From Euryodendron excelsum (taxonomy: Eukaryota > Streptophyta > Magnoliopsida > Ericales > Pentaphylacaceae), in contig CM065394.1 in the NCBI GenBank assembly GCA_033060915.1, positions 21,815,001-21,879,000 on the forward strand: a DNA stretch of 64,000 bases. The letters are read 5' to 3'. Numbering within the stretch: position 1 is the first letter of the stretch; each line of letters begins with the position of its first letter. Made by a program: the position numbers and the translations under genes. The notes beneath the pieces were generated by a model, which was not told where the DNA came from, ran no database searches, and saw only the letters and a program-made list of their open reading frames with translations. Of this stretch, positions 46,400 to 58,200 are shown one piece after another.

Positions 46400-46799
46400 A
46401 AGATAGGGACAGCAGCTGCTGTCCAGTTGAAGGAAGGACTGAAGGAATTCCTTAGAAAGAATGCAGACATCATTGCTTAGACACACAAGATATGTTAGGC
46501 ATCGACCCTCAAGTGGCGGCCCATCACTTGAACATCACAGCTGAGGCTAAACTAGTGAAGCAGAAGAGAAGGAGTTTTGCACCGAAACACAATGAAGCTA
46601 TAGCTGAGGAGGTGGACAAACTGGCCAAGGCTAAGTTTATCCGAGAAGCCCAATACCCTTCTTAGGTGTCCAACATGGTGATGGTGAAGAAGACCAATGG
46701 AAAATTAAGAATGTGCGTCGACTTCATGGACCTTAACAAGGTGTTCCTAAAGGATAACTTCTTCCTGCCCATGATCGATGTCCTGGTAGACTTCACTGC
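46400..46799 (+). pseudogene. Element D RT, N-terminal part
   Basis: It reads KQKRRSFAPKHNEAIAEEVD, KLAKAKFIREAQYPS, a stop, then SNMVMVKKTNGKLRMCVDFM and KVFLKDNFFLPMIDVLVDFT. The RT palm starts here and stops at the element E insertion, whose target duplication ACTGC is 46795-46799. Confidence 0.8.
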
Positions 46800-47499
46800 T
46801 GCGAGACCCTAATCTCATAATTCTATAACTGATTATATTTGTTGCATGTTTAATTATGATTTGTGCATGTGTGTTTGGTGTGTGGCTTATGATGAGTTGA
46901 ATGGTGAGTGTGTGCATGTGAGGTGCATGTGAGGGGTGAGTCAATTGGTGAGTGTGTGCATATTAGGGTTGTAAGCACCCCATTTTTGACCGCTCGGCGG
47001 TCTCCACTTCGTCCAAACTTGTGTTCAAGTCAATGTGGGCATATTTCGAGTCAAATCAACTTTTTAAGTCTAATCCCGTCAATTCATCGCTTCGCAGGCC
47101 CCACCGGGCCCAAATAGAGGCAAAATGACCAAAATGCCCTTGAGGCATCATTTGTTCTAGTCCCATTAGGCACGTCTTTCCGAAGACGGTAAGTCCCCTT
47201 TCCAATTTCAATTCTAATTCCAATTCCAATCCCTCTATCGAGACAGTTGATTCCTTCAGACGTCTGGCACGTTGTTCGAAGAAAATCTCTTTGAAATGGT
47301 AAGTCTCTTTAAACCTGTCGACCGGGACGAGACCCCAAGTCCCCTAGATGGTAGAACGGTCCACCTTTGGCGCCTGCTAACCCGCCAATGCAGTAATGTC
47401 CATTCAGGCACGCCTTTCGAGAAAGTTGATTCTCAGGCGCTAAGTCCTTTTAACAGCTTCCCGAGATCAAGCAGTCTCGGGAATGATTGCGAACCGTTA

Positions 47500-47655
47500 G
47501 AGTAGCGAAAATACTCGCAAACATCACGATCGTCAGAGTAGTAGAAATACTCGCAAACATCACGACCGTCAGAGTAGCGGAAATACTCGCAAACAGGTCG
47601 ATATAGGGAATTGCCAACAAACCCCTGTATCACGCGACTGCCGTCAGAGTGGCGA
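47500..47655. repeat. About 38-base tandem repeats in F1
   Basis: Three to four copies of 'cgtcagagtagcggaaatactcgcaaacatcacga' variants. The other family-F LTRs have two copies near 1310-1375 and 59400-59475. Confidence 0.75.
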
Positions 47656-48455
47656 AAACACTCAAAACCCAGGTCAACACCGGTGCCTGCTAGCCCATTT
47701 CGGTAAAAAATGACCAAACTGCCCTTAGGGCTATTTTTTGACACGTTTCTCAAGATCACACCTAGGCCCACAGAACGGTAAGTCCATCCTCCTAAGATCA
47801 TCCCAGAGATGATCCGGCATGATCAGGTACCCTTTAGTCAGTTTCGGGTCAATTTTGAGACTTTTCGATCAAGATGACCATTTTGTCCCTAGGCATCCGA
47901 GTGCCCCGGGAACCACACCGGCCCTGGTTATCGAATTGGTAACCTCCCGAGAATGCTTCTTATTGTATTCTCAACCTTTCTTTATCTTTTCAGATCATTC
48001 CGAGTCAATTCTGGCAAACCCGGTACAAAATAACCGTTTTGCCCCTAGAGAGCCGGTCGCCTTTTCCAACCACACCGGCTCTGGGTATCAAACCGGCAAG
48101 CCTTTGGGAAGATTCTGAATAATGTTTCCAAATCTTGAGTCTTTTTTCGGGACATTCCGGGTCCATCCCGGTAGCTTTTCAGCCTAGTTGACCGTTTTGC
48201 CTCTAACGGCCCGGTCAATCCTTCCGACACATCCTATCTTCATTTTTCAAGTCAAATACCTCTGGGACACCATTCTAAGTGTTCTTGTCCTTTTTCAGCC
48301 TTCCAGGTCATTCCCAGCCTTTTCAAATCATTCCCGAACTTCCAAAGTCACTCCTAGTGAAGCCAGGCAAAAAATTGCATGGTAGTCACTAGTACAGGCG
48401 CCCAAATCTTCCAAAGATACATTGCTTGCCGACTTAACAAACTTTCCTAACTTTC

Positions 48456-48478
48456 TGGCGCCACTAGTAGTGGCGCCA
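48456..48478. promoter_or_regulatory. Perfect GGCGCC palindrome upstream of F1 TATA box
   Basis: Arms TGGCGCCACTA and TAGTGGCGCCA flank a single G. It lies about 70 bases upstream of the TATA box at 48546. The same element occurs, with changes, at 58522-58544 in the F2 LTR and at 60151-60173 upstream of the antisense gene. Confidence 0.6.
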
Positions 48479-48545
48479 ATCCTAGTGGTGCCAAGAGGAA
48501 TTTTGGCCTGACGCCACTACAACAGGCACAAGGTCTGTCCAACCT

Positions 48546-48555
48546 CTATAAGTAC
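48546..48555 (+). promoter_or_regulatory. TATA box of F1
   Basis: CTATAAGTAC stands at the place where the other two F LTRs carry CTATAAATAC and CTATAAATG. Confidence 0.5.
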
Positions 48556-49149
48556 AAAGCCTCTTCCAGTGTGAAAAAGGTCCGCAAAATCAGTCTCTAA
48601 TTTTTAATATACAGAGCTCGTAGCCTCCTTAAACCCTAGCTACTCTAGGTTTTCTAAACCCTAGCCTCCTATACACTTATAAACACCCCTATACACTTAT
48701 ACACAAGCCTCCAACCCTCCATTGAAGACTTGGATTGCTACAACTACGAAGATTTGAAGACCAAAGACAAGCCCTCGAAGATCAAGATTGAAGTGAAGCG
48801 AAGACCGAAGAAAAAACAAGAAAAGCAAGGCGCGCAAAGCCAAGCGAAATAAACAAGACATACGGTAGGTTTTCTCTTTAAGTTTCTGCACTTTCCCTCC
48901 TCTTTTCTCTCTACTTACCCACTTGGGTTTTCTTTATTTTAATCCCCCATCTTTTTCCCCCCCTTCTTTGCATACTTGAAACAAGGGGACTTCCGGTCCA
49001 TGTGTAGGATTAGGCTATTGGAGGGTCACCGTGTCGGGGGCTTTTTTTTAGTCTAACCGGAGACCACGTAGGTTTAGCCCCCTTGATTATGTGATGAAGC
49101 CTTAACCTTGTACGTTCACAACCCTAAATTTGCATTGTGCATATCATGA

Positions 49150-51590
49150 TTCTTGCATTATTCCAAAAGTCGTTTTCAAAAGCGTTTTCAAACTTATTTT
49201 CAAAATTGTATTAAAATCTTCTTTTTCAAAACTTGTTTTTAAAATCACAATCCTAGGGTGATTCTAGCTTTTCCATGGCTAGGGTTGTTTTAGGAAAGTG
49301 CTATATTTAAAGTGACCAACATGGTTCATATTTTCAACTCCTTGTTGCTTTCAAAACCACTTCCTTAAAGTGGTTCTAGCCTTCTTATGGTTAGAATCGT
49401 TTTAGGAAAGTGAGATATTTTATATCTTCCAAAAAACTCTTTTTTCAAAAGGCTCTCTTTTTAAAATCCTCTTTTTCAACATGTTTTCCAAAAATTCCCC
49501 TTTCCAAAATTGTTCCTTAAACACTCCCTCCAAAAATCTATTTTTCAAAACCCCTTTTTAAACTCCTTTCCAAAACACTCTCCTCAAAATTCACTTTCTA
49601 AAAACGCTCCCTAAATCACTTTTCTAAAAACTCTCTGTAACGATCTTCTTCCAAAAATCTTTCTAAAAACTCTCTTTCCAAATTCTTCCTTCTAGAAAAT
49701 CCTCTCTAGGATTTCCTTCCAGAAACTAGCTTCCAAAAACACGCTTTTCAAAAACTCTTCACTAGGATTTCTTTCTAAAAACTCTCTCTTTTCAAAATTC
49801 ACTTTCTAAAAGCTTGTCTTTAGGATTTCTTTCCAAAAATCCCTATTTTCAAAAAGCTCACTTTCCAAAATCCTTTTCCTTAGAACCCACAATTAGGAAA
49901 CCCTAATTTTTCTTTCCAAAAACATGGTTTTCAATCTTGCCTTAAAACTTAGGTTTCCAAAACCTCTTATTTCACATATTTTCAAAACCTATTTTTCTAC
50001 GTCAAAACTATACATTTCCAAATCTAGGGTTTCTAAACTTTCCCTTCCAAATCCTTGTCAAATCAAATCTTCCCTTTAGAAAACCAAATCCAATCTTCCC
50101 GTTTAGGAAACTAGATCCTATCCTCTGTTTTTGGGAAACAAAATCCAATCCCTACCAAATCCAAATCTTTCATAATTCAAAGCCTTCCTAAATCTTCTAC
50201 TTTCCTAAATCTTAAGTTTCCAAAACTTAAACATAACAATCTTTCCCAAATATTAAAATTCAACTTTCAAATCTTTCCTAATTCAATCATTTCCTAATTC
50301 TACCCCTTTTCAAAGCTTTCCTAAACTCAAACCTTTCCTAATTTCAAGATTTTCTAAAACTCAAACTCTAAAACTTTCTAAATCCTAAACTTTCTAAATT
50401 CGAAGTTTTCAAACTCTAAAACTTTCTAACTTTCCAAAACTTCAAATCTTTCCATAATTCTACCCCTTTCCAAATCTTAACTTTCCAAGTTTTCAAATCT
50501 TTCCTAAACTCAAACCTTTTCTAATTTCAAGATTTTCTAAAACTCAAACTCTAAAACTTTCTAAATTTGAAGTTTTCAAACTCTAAAACTTTCTAACTTT
50601 CCAAAACTTCAAATCTTTCCAAATCTAAAAACTTTTCTTAAGTTGAAACTTTCTTGATTCAAATCTTTTCTAAATTCAAATCTTTCCTAATTTAAAATTT
50701 TTCTAAAATTCTAAGCTTTCCAAATTCAAAACTTTCTTAAGTTGAAACTTTTCAAATTCTAAACCTTCCTTAAACTAAACTTTTCCTAATTCAAAACATT
50801 TCTAAATTTAACACTTTCCTATTTCAAAACCTTTCTTAAAATGAAACTTTCCAATTTCAAAACTTTCCTAAGTTGAAATTTTCCTAAATCGACATCTTTC
50901 CTAAATCGAAATATTTCTTAAGTCAAAACTTTCCTAATTCCGAAACTTTCCTAAAACGGAACCTTCCTAAAATGACACTTTCCTATTTTGAAACTTTCCT
51001 AATTCGAATCTTTCTTAAATCTAGTCTTTCCAAATCTTCCAAGTCTGACGTTTGAGTCAAATCTTTTCAAAAATCTTTCCAAGTCAAGTCCAATCTTTCT
51101 TTTCTAAGCTCCTAAGTCTAGGTTTCCTAAAACCAAGTCTTTTCAAATCTTCCAATCAAAGTCCAATCTTCTTAATTCCAAATTTCTATTTTAAATTCAT
51201 ATCAAATCCAAATTCCAATTCAATCTCTTTTTCGAATCCAACCTTCTATTTTCTATTGGACTCTTGTCCGAACTACGACTGACCTGATTCCTCCAAAAGG
51301 ATACGTAGGCAACCCTCATGGGTGCGGTCACAACATTTTTCAAATCTCAAATTTCACAACATTTTTCCAATCTCAAATTCCATAATCTATTTCAAACTTC
51401 TAATTCCAAATTTCTGTTTCCAAATCTCTATTTCTAATCTCCAAAACTTTCCAATTCTATCTTTTCAAATCCGTTCCAATCTCTTTTCAAATCTCTTTTC
51501 AAATCAAATTGAACTCTTTTCAAATCTATTTTCCAACTCTCTTTTCTTGCACTTGCATATTATGCATTATGTCTTTTTAAAAATTATTTT
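49150..51590. repeat. G-poor degenerate repeat block in F1
   Basis: Hundreds of short variants of 'ctttcctaaa', 'tttccaaaac' and 'ttcaaatc'. The plus strand has very few G, so the complementary strand is nearly C-free. The inverted copy is 55750-57800 in F2. Frames here are Phe/Ser/Asn-rich artefacts. Confidence 0.85.
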
Positions 51591-54058
51591 CTAAAGTGGA
51601 TAGGATTGAACATTGGTTAATTGAAGACTCTCATAGGTGAATCTAGGATAAATTGGCATGTAGGTATCGAAAGGGCGGGGTAGGGTGATTGCTTAATGCG
51701 TCTTCCCTACATGTAACCAACCTCCGAACCTAGAATCACTGTTTTCATAGACCAAAACGGAGTTATTTTCAAAAAAGGGCTAAATGTTTTCCAAAGGTTG
51801 CCAAACAATTTGTTTTCTTAAAAACCCTCTCTTGAGGTGGTGTCTTCAAAAACCTTTTTTCAAAAACCCTAAGTGTAGTCTTCGGATTATGCTTAGTATT
51901 TAGGTGACCTAACTCACCTTAATCAAGTTAGGTGGCGACTCCAAACTTTTTCTAAAAGCCTTTGATCCAAACCAATTTCAATTCAAATATAGTTGCACTC
52001 ATTCTTCTAGGAGGGTGAGTTGTAACGAGAGAGTATAGTGTTTTCCCCGCTTATGTGAGTGTTCCTCAAGTGCGAAAAATCTAGGTACGACAAGGGGCAT
52101 GTGAGGGGTGTAGATATACTTGTATATCTCTTTTTGGCTAGAAAAGTCAAAGAGTAGGCTGGAGAAGGGGAGAGACTTCAGTGGAAAATAGAACAAGAGA
52201 GAGAGAGAAAAAAAAAAGAAGGAGAAAGAAGAGAGGAAGAGGAAGAAAAAGAGGGGAAAAAAGCTAGGGAAGCTTTCTTGCACTTTGTTTTCATCCCGTA
52301 AGGTAAGTTTAATACTTGTTTAATATTGTCTTCTTTGATTGTTGCATATGCATAACATCCTTGCCATGAATGGAGGAGAGAAAGCGGCTATGGCTTCCAT
52401 GGTGGAAGCCTTGACTCATCTTGGTAAACATGTTTTCGGTTGTCTTTACTCTTATTTCTAGCTTGGTATTGCATTTTGGAGTTTTTAGAGAGCTTATATT
52501 AAGTGTTGGGGTGGGTTGGAGTTGAAAAAATATGTTCTGAGAAGTTAAATTTCAAACCAAGGGGTGTGGGGGCACCATGGAGCTCTTGGAGGGCGCCTAA
52601 TGGCACACGTCTCTGGCCAGGGCGCACTTGGAGCGCGCACTGGCATACTTCCAAGCCACAACTTCAATGTACTCCATAACTTTCTCCAAAAAACTCAAAT
52701 TGATGCATCGTTTGAAGCGTTGGAAAATAGACTCGTGGGGCTTTCTATTAATATAAAATGGGTACTCTAATTCCCTGTAGATTGATAGATATGTCAGTTT
52801 AAAAATGACCTTAGATTTTTGTCAACGTCATAGTTTTTCAGAATTTTAGTCCATCTTTCATTGGACATAACTTCTTCATCCGACATGTATTTTCAACCCA
52901 TGACTTGTCAAATTAAAGGTCTTTAAGCTTATTCCCAAATGAGATTGACCTATTGCATTTTCTTGGATTTTGGTGCAAGTTGTTTCTAGCCCTTTGGTTG
53001 TATTGTTGGGAGTGTCTATGACGTGTTGGATGTGTATTACTCGAGCCTGTGTAAAATGTATGAGTTCATTGTTTTTATTGATTATCAGTTATACATTGTC
53101 ATTTATATTTGGTTGTTATTGATTTTATGGTTCCTAAACTAACACGGTTGAGGTGATAGGGGCTTGAGAAGGATAAGAACCATCAACATCAACCAATGAC
53201 TAATCTTATCGTGGTGTGAGTGCGGTAACAGGTGAGAATATAGATAGTCTTGTTCATATTGAATTGTTTGATGATTATCTATAATGTGATATTGATGATG
53301 GTATACATGAGGTGAGATATGAGAGGATATTAGAGGTTATATATGAGGTGGCATTGCATACCATTCATATCGCATGTCAATGCATTGCATGGAGAAAGGT
53401 TTTGCTGATATAAGGCTAACCTAAAGATTAACCAATATGGGGTTAATCTAATAGGGTGTCGACGTGGGGCATCCTTGATAATGAGCCATCACTCATCAGG
53501 CCAACGTTATCTAAACTTGCGCGCACATGTGGGTGATACATTCATTACATTAAGGCATTCATGATATATATATGCATTGATCATTTATACATGGATGTGC
53601 ATTGTGGGTGCTTGTTATCATTATCTAACGTGAGCACGTTAACTTTTAGCTCACGCCCACACAGACCTTTTTGACAGGTGAGCTAAGGATGGGGTTCGGT
53701 TCACTGTAGTTCTGGTCATCGCTGCAGTAGCATCCATGTTGGTGTCAGGGGTGTTGAGTCTTAGGGGTGAGCTTTTGTTACTTTACTTCTATTTTTTGCC
53801 GTGTTTTGTATGAGACATTGGGACTTAGTTTTATATAATACTTATGTCACTAATTTGTAATGATGTAAATAACTTATGGTTTACTTTTACTGTATAGTAC
53901 AGTATAGATGCATAGTTCTTGTTTATATATTTATTTAGTCAATTTGTGATTTATCTTTTGTTGTATGGTATGGTATCGTTAACAGGTACGGTGGCTTGTG
54001 CGATTACGCCTTACCTAATAGAACATTAATAATGTCTAATTAGGATGGGGGTATGACA

Positions 54059-54488
54059 ACTGCTGGATATAAAATACTTACAGTCATGGACGCATTCTCG
54101 GGGTATAACAAGATCAGGATGGCCCAGCAAGACCAAGATCATACTTTCTTCATCACTAACAGGGGGCTATACTACTACAAGGTAAATCCCTTCGGCCTAA
54201 AGAACGTAGAAGCAACATATCACAGGCTGGTGAACAGAATGTTCAAGTCTTAGATTGGACGAAACATCAAAGTATACGTGGACGACATGCTAGTCAAGAA
54301 AAACCTCACAACCGACCATTTACAAGACTTGGAAAAAGCCTTCCAAATTCTGAAGAGGTATAATATGAAACTAAATCCCACTAAGTGCGTGTTCGGGGTG
54401 GCATTGGGAAAGTTCCTCGGGTTTATGGTGTCCAGCAGGGAAAAAGAAGCCAATCCAAAGAAAATTAGAGCCATTCCGAGCATATAAG
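54059..54488 (+). pseudogene. Element D RT, C-terminal part
   Basis: It continues the RT after element E: GYKILTVMDAFSGYNKIRMA, TFFITNRGLYYYKVNPFGLK, then KVYVDDMLVKKNLTTDHLQD, KCVFGVALGKFLGFMVSS and ANPKKIRAI. The catalytic YVDD box is intact, unlike in element B. A TAG at 54251 and another near 54486 interrupt it. Confidence 0.85.
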
Positions 54489-55254
54489 CCCCAAAAACCA
54501 TCAAGGACGTTCCAAGATTAGCGGGGAGAGTAGTGGCACTAAACAGATTCATCTCCAAATCCACCGACAAATGCCTCATGTTTTTCAAGTTGCTACGCAA
54601 GGCGTTTGTGTGGACGAAGGAGTGTGAAAGAGCCTTCCAACTACTCAAAGAATATATGGGCTCAGTCCCACTACTCAGCAAAACAATCGCAGGAGAGGAG
54701 CTCTACTTTTACTTGGTCATTTCTAGCACCGCAGTGAGCTCAGCCCTTGTCAGGGAAGAGGAAAGAGTCCAGAAACCAATCTATTATTCAAGCAAAGCCC
54801 TCAGGGGGAGCTAAAGAGAGATATCCAAAGATGGAGTTAATGGCTTTTGCTTTAGTAATTGCTGCTCAAAAAATAAGGCCTTACTTCTAGGCACATACCG
54901 TAGTGGTCCTAACTGATCAGCCCTTGAAGAAGGTATTGCAAAAGCCTGAAACCTCAGGATGATTGGTGAAGTGGTTGGTCGAGCTCAGCCATTTCGATAT
55001 CTAGTACAGATTGTGGTTGGTGATAAAGCGGTATGCTGTTACAGATTTTATCACGAAATTCACAACCCACTGAGATGCCCAACCTGAACAACAGCTCACC
55101 GAGGCCCTCTGGGTATTAAATGTCTATGATTTCTTAACTGACTAATCAAGCCGGGCATAAGTCATCCTCATTACCCTAAAAGGATACAAGATCGAGAACA
55201 CCATACGTTTCAAGTTCCCAGCCTTTAACAACGAAGCACCTTATAAGGCACTAT
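54489..55254 (+). pseudogene. Element D RNase H and start of second RNase H
   Basis: It reads NRFISKSTDKCLMFFKLLRK, ELYFYLVISSTAVSSALVRE and KPIYYSSKALRG. In other frames VVLTDQPLKKVLQKPET follows, then the second RNase H (IENTIRFKFPAFNNEAPYKA, LL). This corresponds to FKFPTTNNKAEYEAL of element B. It ends at the F2 insertion at 55255. Confidence 0.78.
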
Positions 55255-58200
55255 TGCGCCAAATTTTTCGCACTCGAGAAATACACATACAAGAGGGAAA
55301 AACAATGTACTCTCTCGTTAGAACTCACCCTCCTAGAAGCATGAGTGCGACTAGGTTTGAATGGAAAATAGATTTTGAATAAAGGGCTTTTGAAAAAAGT
55401 TTGGAGTCGTCACCTAACTTGATTAAGGTGAGTTAGGTAACCTAAAAACTAAGCACAAACCGAAAACCACACTTAGGGTTTTTGAAAACGATTTTTGAAA
55501 ATACTACCTCTAGAGAGGGTTTTTAAGAAAACAGGTTTTTTGGCAACCTTGGAAAAATAACTAAGCCCTTTTTGAAAATAAACTCCATTTTGCTCTTTCG
55601 AAAACAATGATCCTAGGTTTGGAGGTTGGTTACGTGTAAGGAAGATACACTAAGCCATCACCCTACTCCATCCTTGCGGTACCTACATGTCTATTTACCC
55701 TAGATTCACCTATGAGAGTCTTCAACTAACAAATGTTCAATTTTATTCACTTTAGAAAAAGAATATTTAAAAAGACATGATGCATGATATGCAAGTGCAA
55801 GAAAAAAGAGTTTGAAAATAGATTTGGACAGAAAATGATTTGATTTAAAAGAGATTTGAAAAAAGAGATTTGAAAAGAATTAGGGAATAGGAAAGTCTTA
55901 GAAATTGGAAAGGAAATAGAAGCTTGGAAGCTTGGAAGTTTGAAATAGATTATGGAATAGGAGATTTGAAAAAGGTTGTGGAAATAGAAGCTTGAAAACG
56001 GTTGTGGAATTTGAGATTTGAAAGAGGTTGTGAAAATAGAAACTTGAAAAAGATTGTGACCGCACCCATGAGAGTTACCTGCGTATCCTTTTAGTGGAAT
56101 TAGATCAGTCATAGTTCGGACAAGAGTCCGATAGAAAATAGAAGGTTTGATTAGAAAAAGAAATTGAATTGGAATTTGGATTGGATTTGAATTTATAATA
56201 GAAGATTGGAATTTGAAATGGAAGAATAGAGACCCTAGACCTAGGAACATAGGATTTAGAAAGGACTCAAGATTAAGAAAAACTTGACTCGAATGTTGGA
56301 CTTGGAAAATCGAAGAAAGATTGAATTTAGGAAGGGTTCAAATTAGAAAAAGTCCGATTTAAGAAAATTTCAAAATAGGAAAGTGTCATTTTTGGAAAGT
56401 TTCGCTTTAGGAAAGTTTCAATTTAGAAAAGTGTTCGAATTAGGAAAGTTTTCGTTTTAAGAAAGTTTTGAAATTGGAAAGTTTTGAATTTGGAATGTTT
56501 TGAAATAGGGAAGTTTTGAAAGTTGAAAAGTTTTGAGTTTAGAAAGTTATAAATTTGGAAAGATTTGAAGTTCAGGAAAGTTTAGAATTTTAAAAGGATT
56601 CAAAGTTTGAGTTTTAGAAATTAGAAAAGGTTTTGAGTTTAAGAAGGGTTTGGAAACTTAGACTTAGAAAGTTAAGATTTGGAAAGGGATGGAATTAGGA
56701 AAGGGTTAAATTAGGAAAGATTTGGAAGCTTAAAGTTTAAGGAAAGATTCAAAAGTTTAAGTTCAGAAAACTTAAGGTTTAAGAAAGTATTGATTAGGAA
56801 TGAGTGAATTAGGAAAGGTTTAGACTAGGAAGGGTTGAGATTCCTATTTCCTAAAATAAGGGATTAGATTTTGTTTCTAAAAGAAATGTTTTGATTTTGT
56901 TTCCAAAAACAGAGGATAGGATCTAGTTTCCTAAATGGGAGATTGGGTTTGGTTTCCTAAAGGGAAGATTGGATTTGACATGGATTTGGAACGATGGAGT
57001 TTTGGAAATTCTAGTTTTGGGAAGACTATAGTTTTAATGTAGAAAATAGGTTTTCAAAATATGTATAGTTTTGATGTAGAAAACAAGAGGTTTTGGAAAC
57101 CTAAGTTTTGAGGCCAAAATAAGGGATTGGAAATCATGTTTTTGGGAAAGAAAATTAGGATTTCCTAATCGTAGGTTCTAGGGTTTGACTTGGGCTCTAA
57201 GAAAAGAGATTTTGGAAAGTAAGTTTCTGGAAAGGGAGATTTTTGGAAGGAAGTCTTAGAGAGTAGTTTTTAGAAAGGGGGATTTTTGGAAGGAAATCCT
57301 AAAGAGGAATTTTAGAAAGAAGACTTTGGAAGAAGCTTTTAGGAAAGGGATTTAGGGAGAGAGTTTTCTAAGAAGAAAACCTAGGGAGTGTTTTTAGGAA
57401 AGGAATTTTGAATAGAGTGTTTTGGAAAGGAGTTGAAAAGAAGTTTTTTAAAACAGTTTTTAGAGGGAGCTGTTGAAAACAAGTTTGGAAAGAAGATTGG
57501 AGAGAGTTTATAGAAAGTATGTAAAAAGAGAGGTTTTTAGAAGGAGAGATTCAAAAAGAGAGTTTTTAGAAAGTATATAAAATATCTCACTTCCCTAAAG
57601 TGATTCTAACCATAAGAAGGTTAGAACCACTTTAAGATAATGGTTTTGAAAACAACAAGGTTTTGAAAATATGGACCATATTGGTCACTTTAAATGTAAC
57701 ACTTTATTAAAGCAACCCTAACCATGAAAAGGCTAGAATCATCTTAGGATTGTGATTTTGAAAACATGTTTTGAAAAAGAATATTTTGATGTAAGCTTTT
57801 GAAAACGAGTTTGAAAACGAATTTTGGAAGAATGCAAGATCATGACATGCAAAATGTAAATTGGGGTCGTGAACATACAAGGCTAAAGGCTTCACATCAT
57901 AATCAAGGGGGCTGAACCCACGTGGTCTCCGGTTAGACTAAAAGAAAGCCCCCGACACAGTGACTCTCCGTTAGCCTAATCCTACACATGGATCGGGAAT
58001 TTTCTTGTTTCAAGCATACAAGCAGGGGGAGAAGAAGATGGGGGATTAAAATAGAAGAAAACTTAAGTGGGTTAGGAGAGAGAAGAGAGGGGGGAAGATG
58101 CGTAAACGTAAATAAGAAGCCTACCTTATGCCTTCTTTATTTTGTTTAGCTTTGCGCGCTTTGCTTTGCTTTGCTTGTCTTGCTTCGGTCTCCACTTCAG

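Larger units (their letters stand above)
46970..52092 (+). mobile_element. F1: 5.1-kb solo LTR of family F
   Basis: It runs TGTAAGCACCCC to AGGTACGACA, flanked by AGGGT (46965-46969) and AGGGG (52093-52097), a near-perfect duplication. It contains a tandem repeat at 47500-47600, a duplicated block at 47875-48210, a GGCGCC palindrome and TATA box at 48456-48555, and a G-poor block at 49150-51590. No protein is encoded. At over 5 kb it is exceptionally long for an LTR, in the range of Ogre-type Tat elements. Confidence 0.82.
46800..54058 (+). mobile_element. Element E: solo LTR with nested LTR F1
   Basis: Starts TGCGAGACCC and ends GGGTATGACA, with a perfect duplication ACTGC on both sides (46795-46799, 54059-54063). 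Without the nested F1 it is about 2.1 kb and has no coding potential, which fits a solo LTR. The TGCGAGACCC...TATGACA ends resemble LTRs of plant chromoviruses (Tekay group); that family call is an inference. Removing it restores the RT reading of element D (LVDFTA joined to GYKILTVMDAFSG). Confidence 0.85.
43771..55254 (+). mobile_element. Element D: Tat-like gypsy retrotransposon, interrupted and cut by nested insertions
   Basis: The internal order is LTR, Gag, protease, RT, RNase H and the start of the second RNase H, as in element B but on the plus strand. The RT is split by element E at 46800-54058, and the second RNase H is split by element F2 from 55255. The remaining part must lie beyond the window. 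Its proteins are close relatives of those in element B. Confidence 0.85.

Noticed and set aside
46908..47117. Small plus-strand frame across the E/F1 junction as a gene
   Set aside because: It spans two nested LTRs and has no protein character.
51052..51594. Phe/Ser/Asn-rich frames in the F1 LTR as proteins
   Set aside because: They are products of the G-poor low-complexity repeat and have no domain character.
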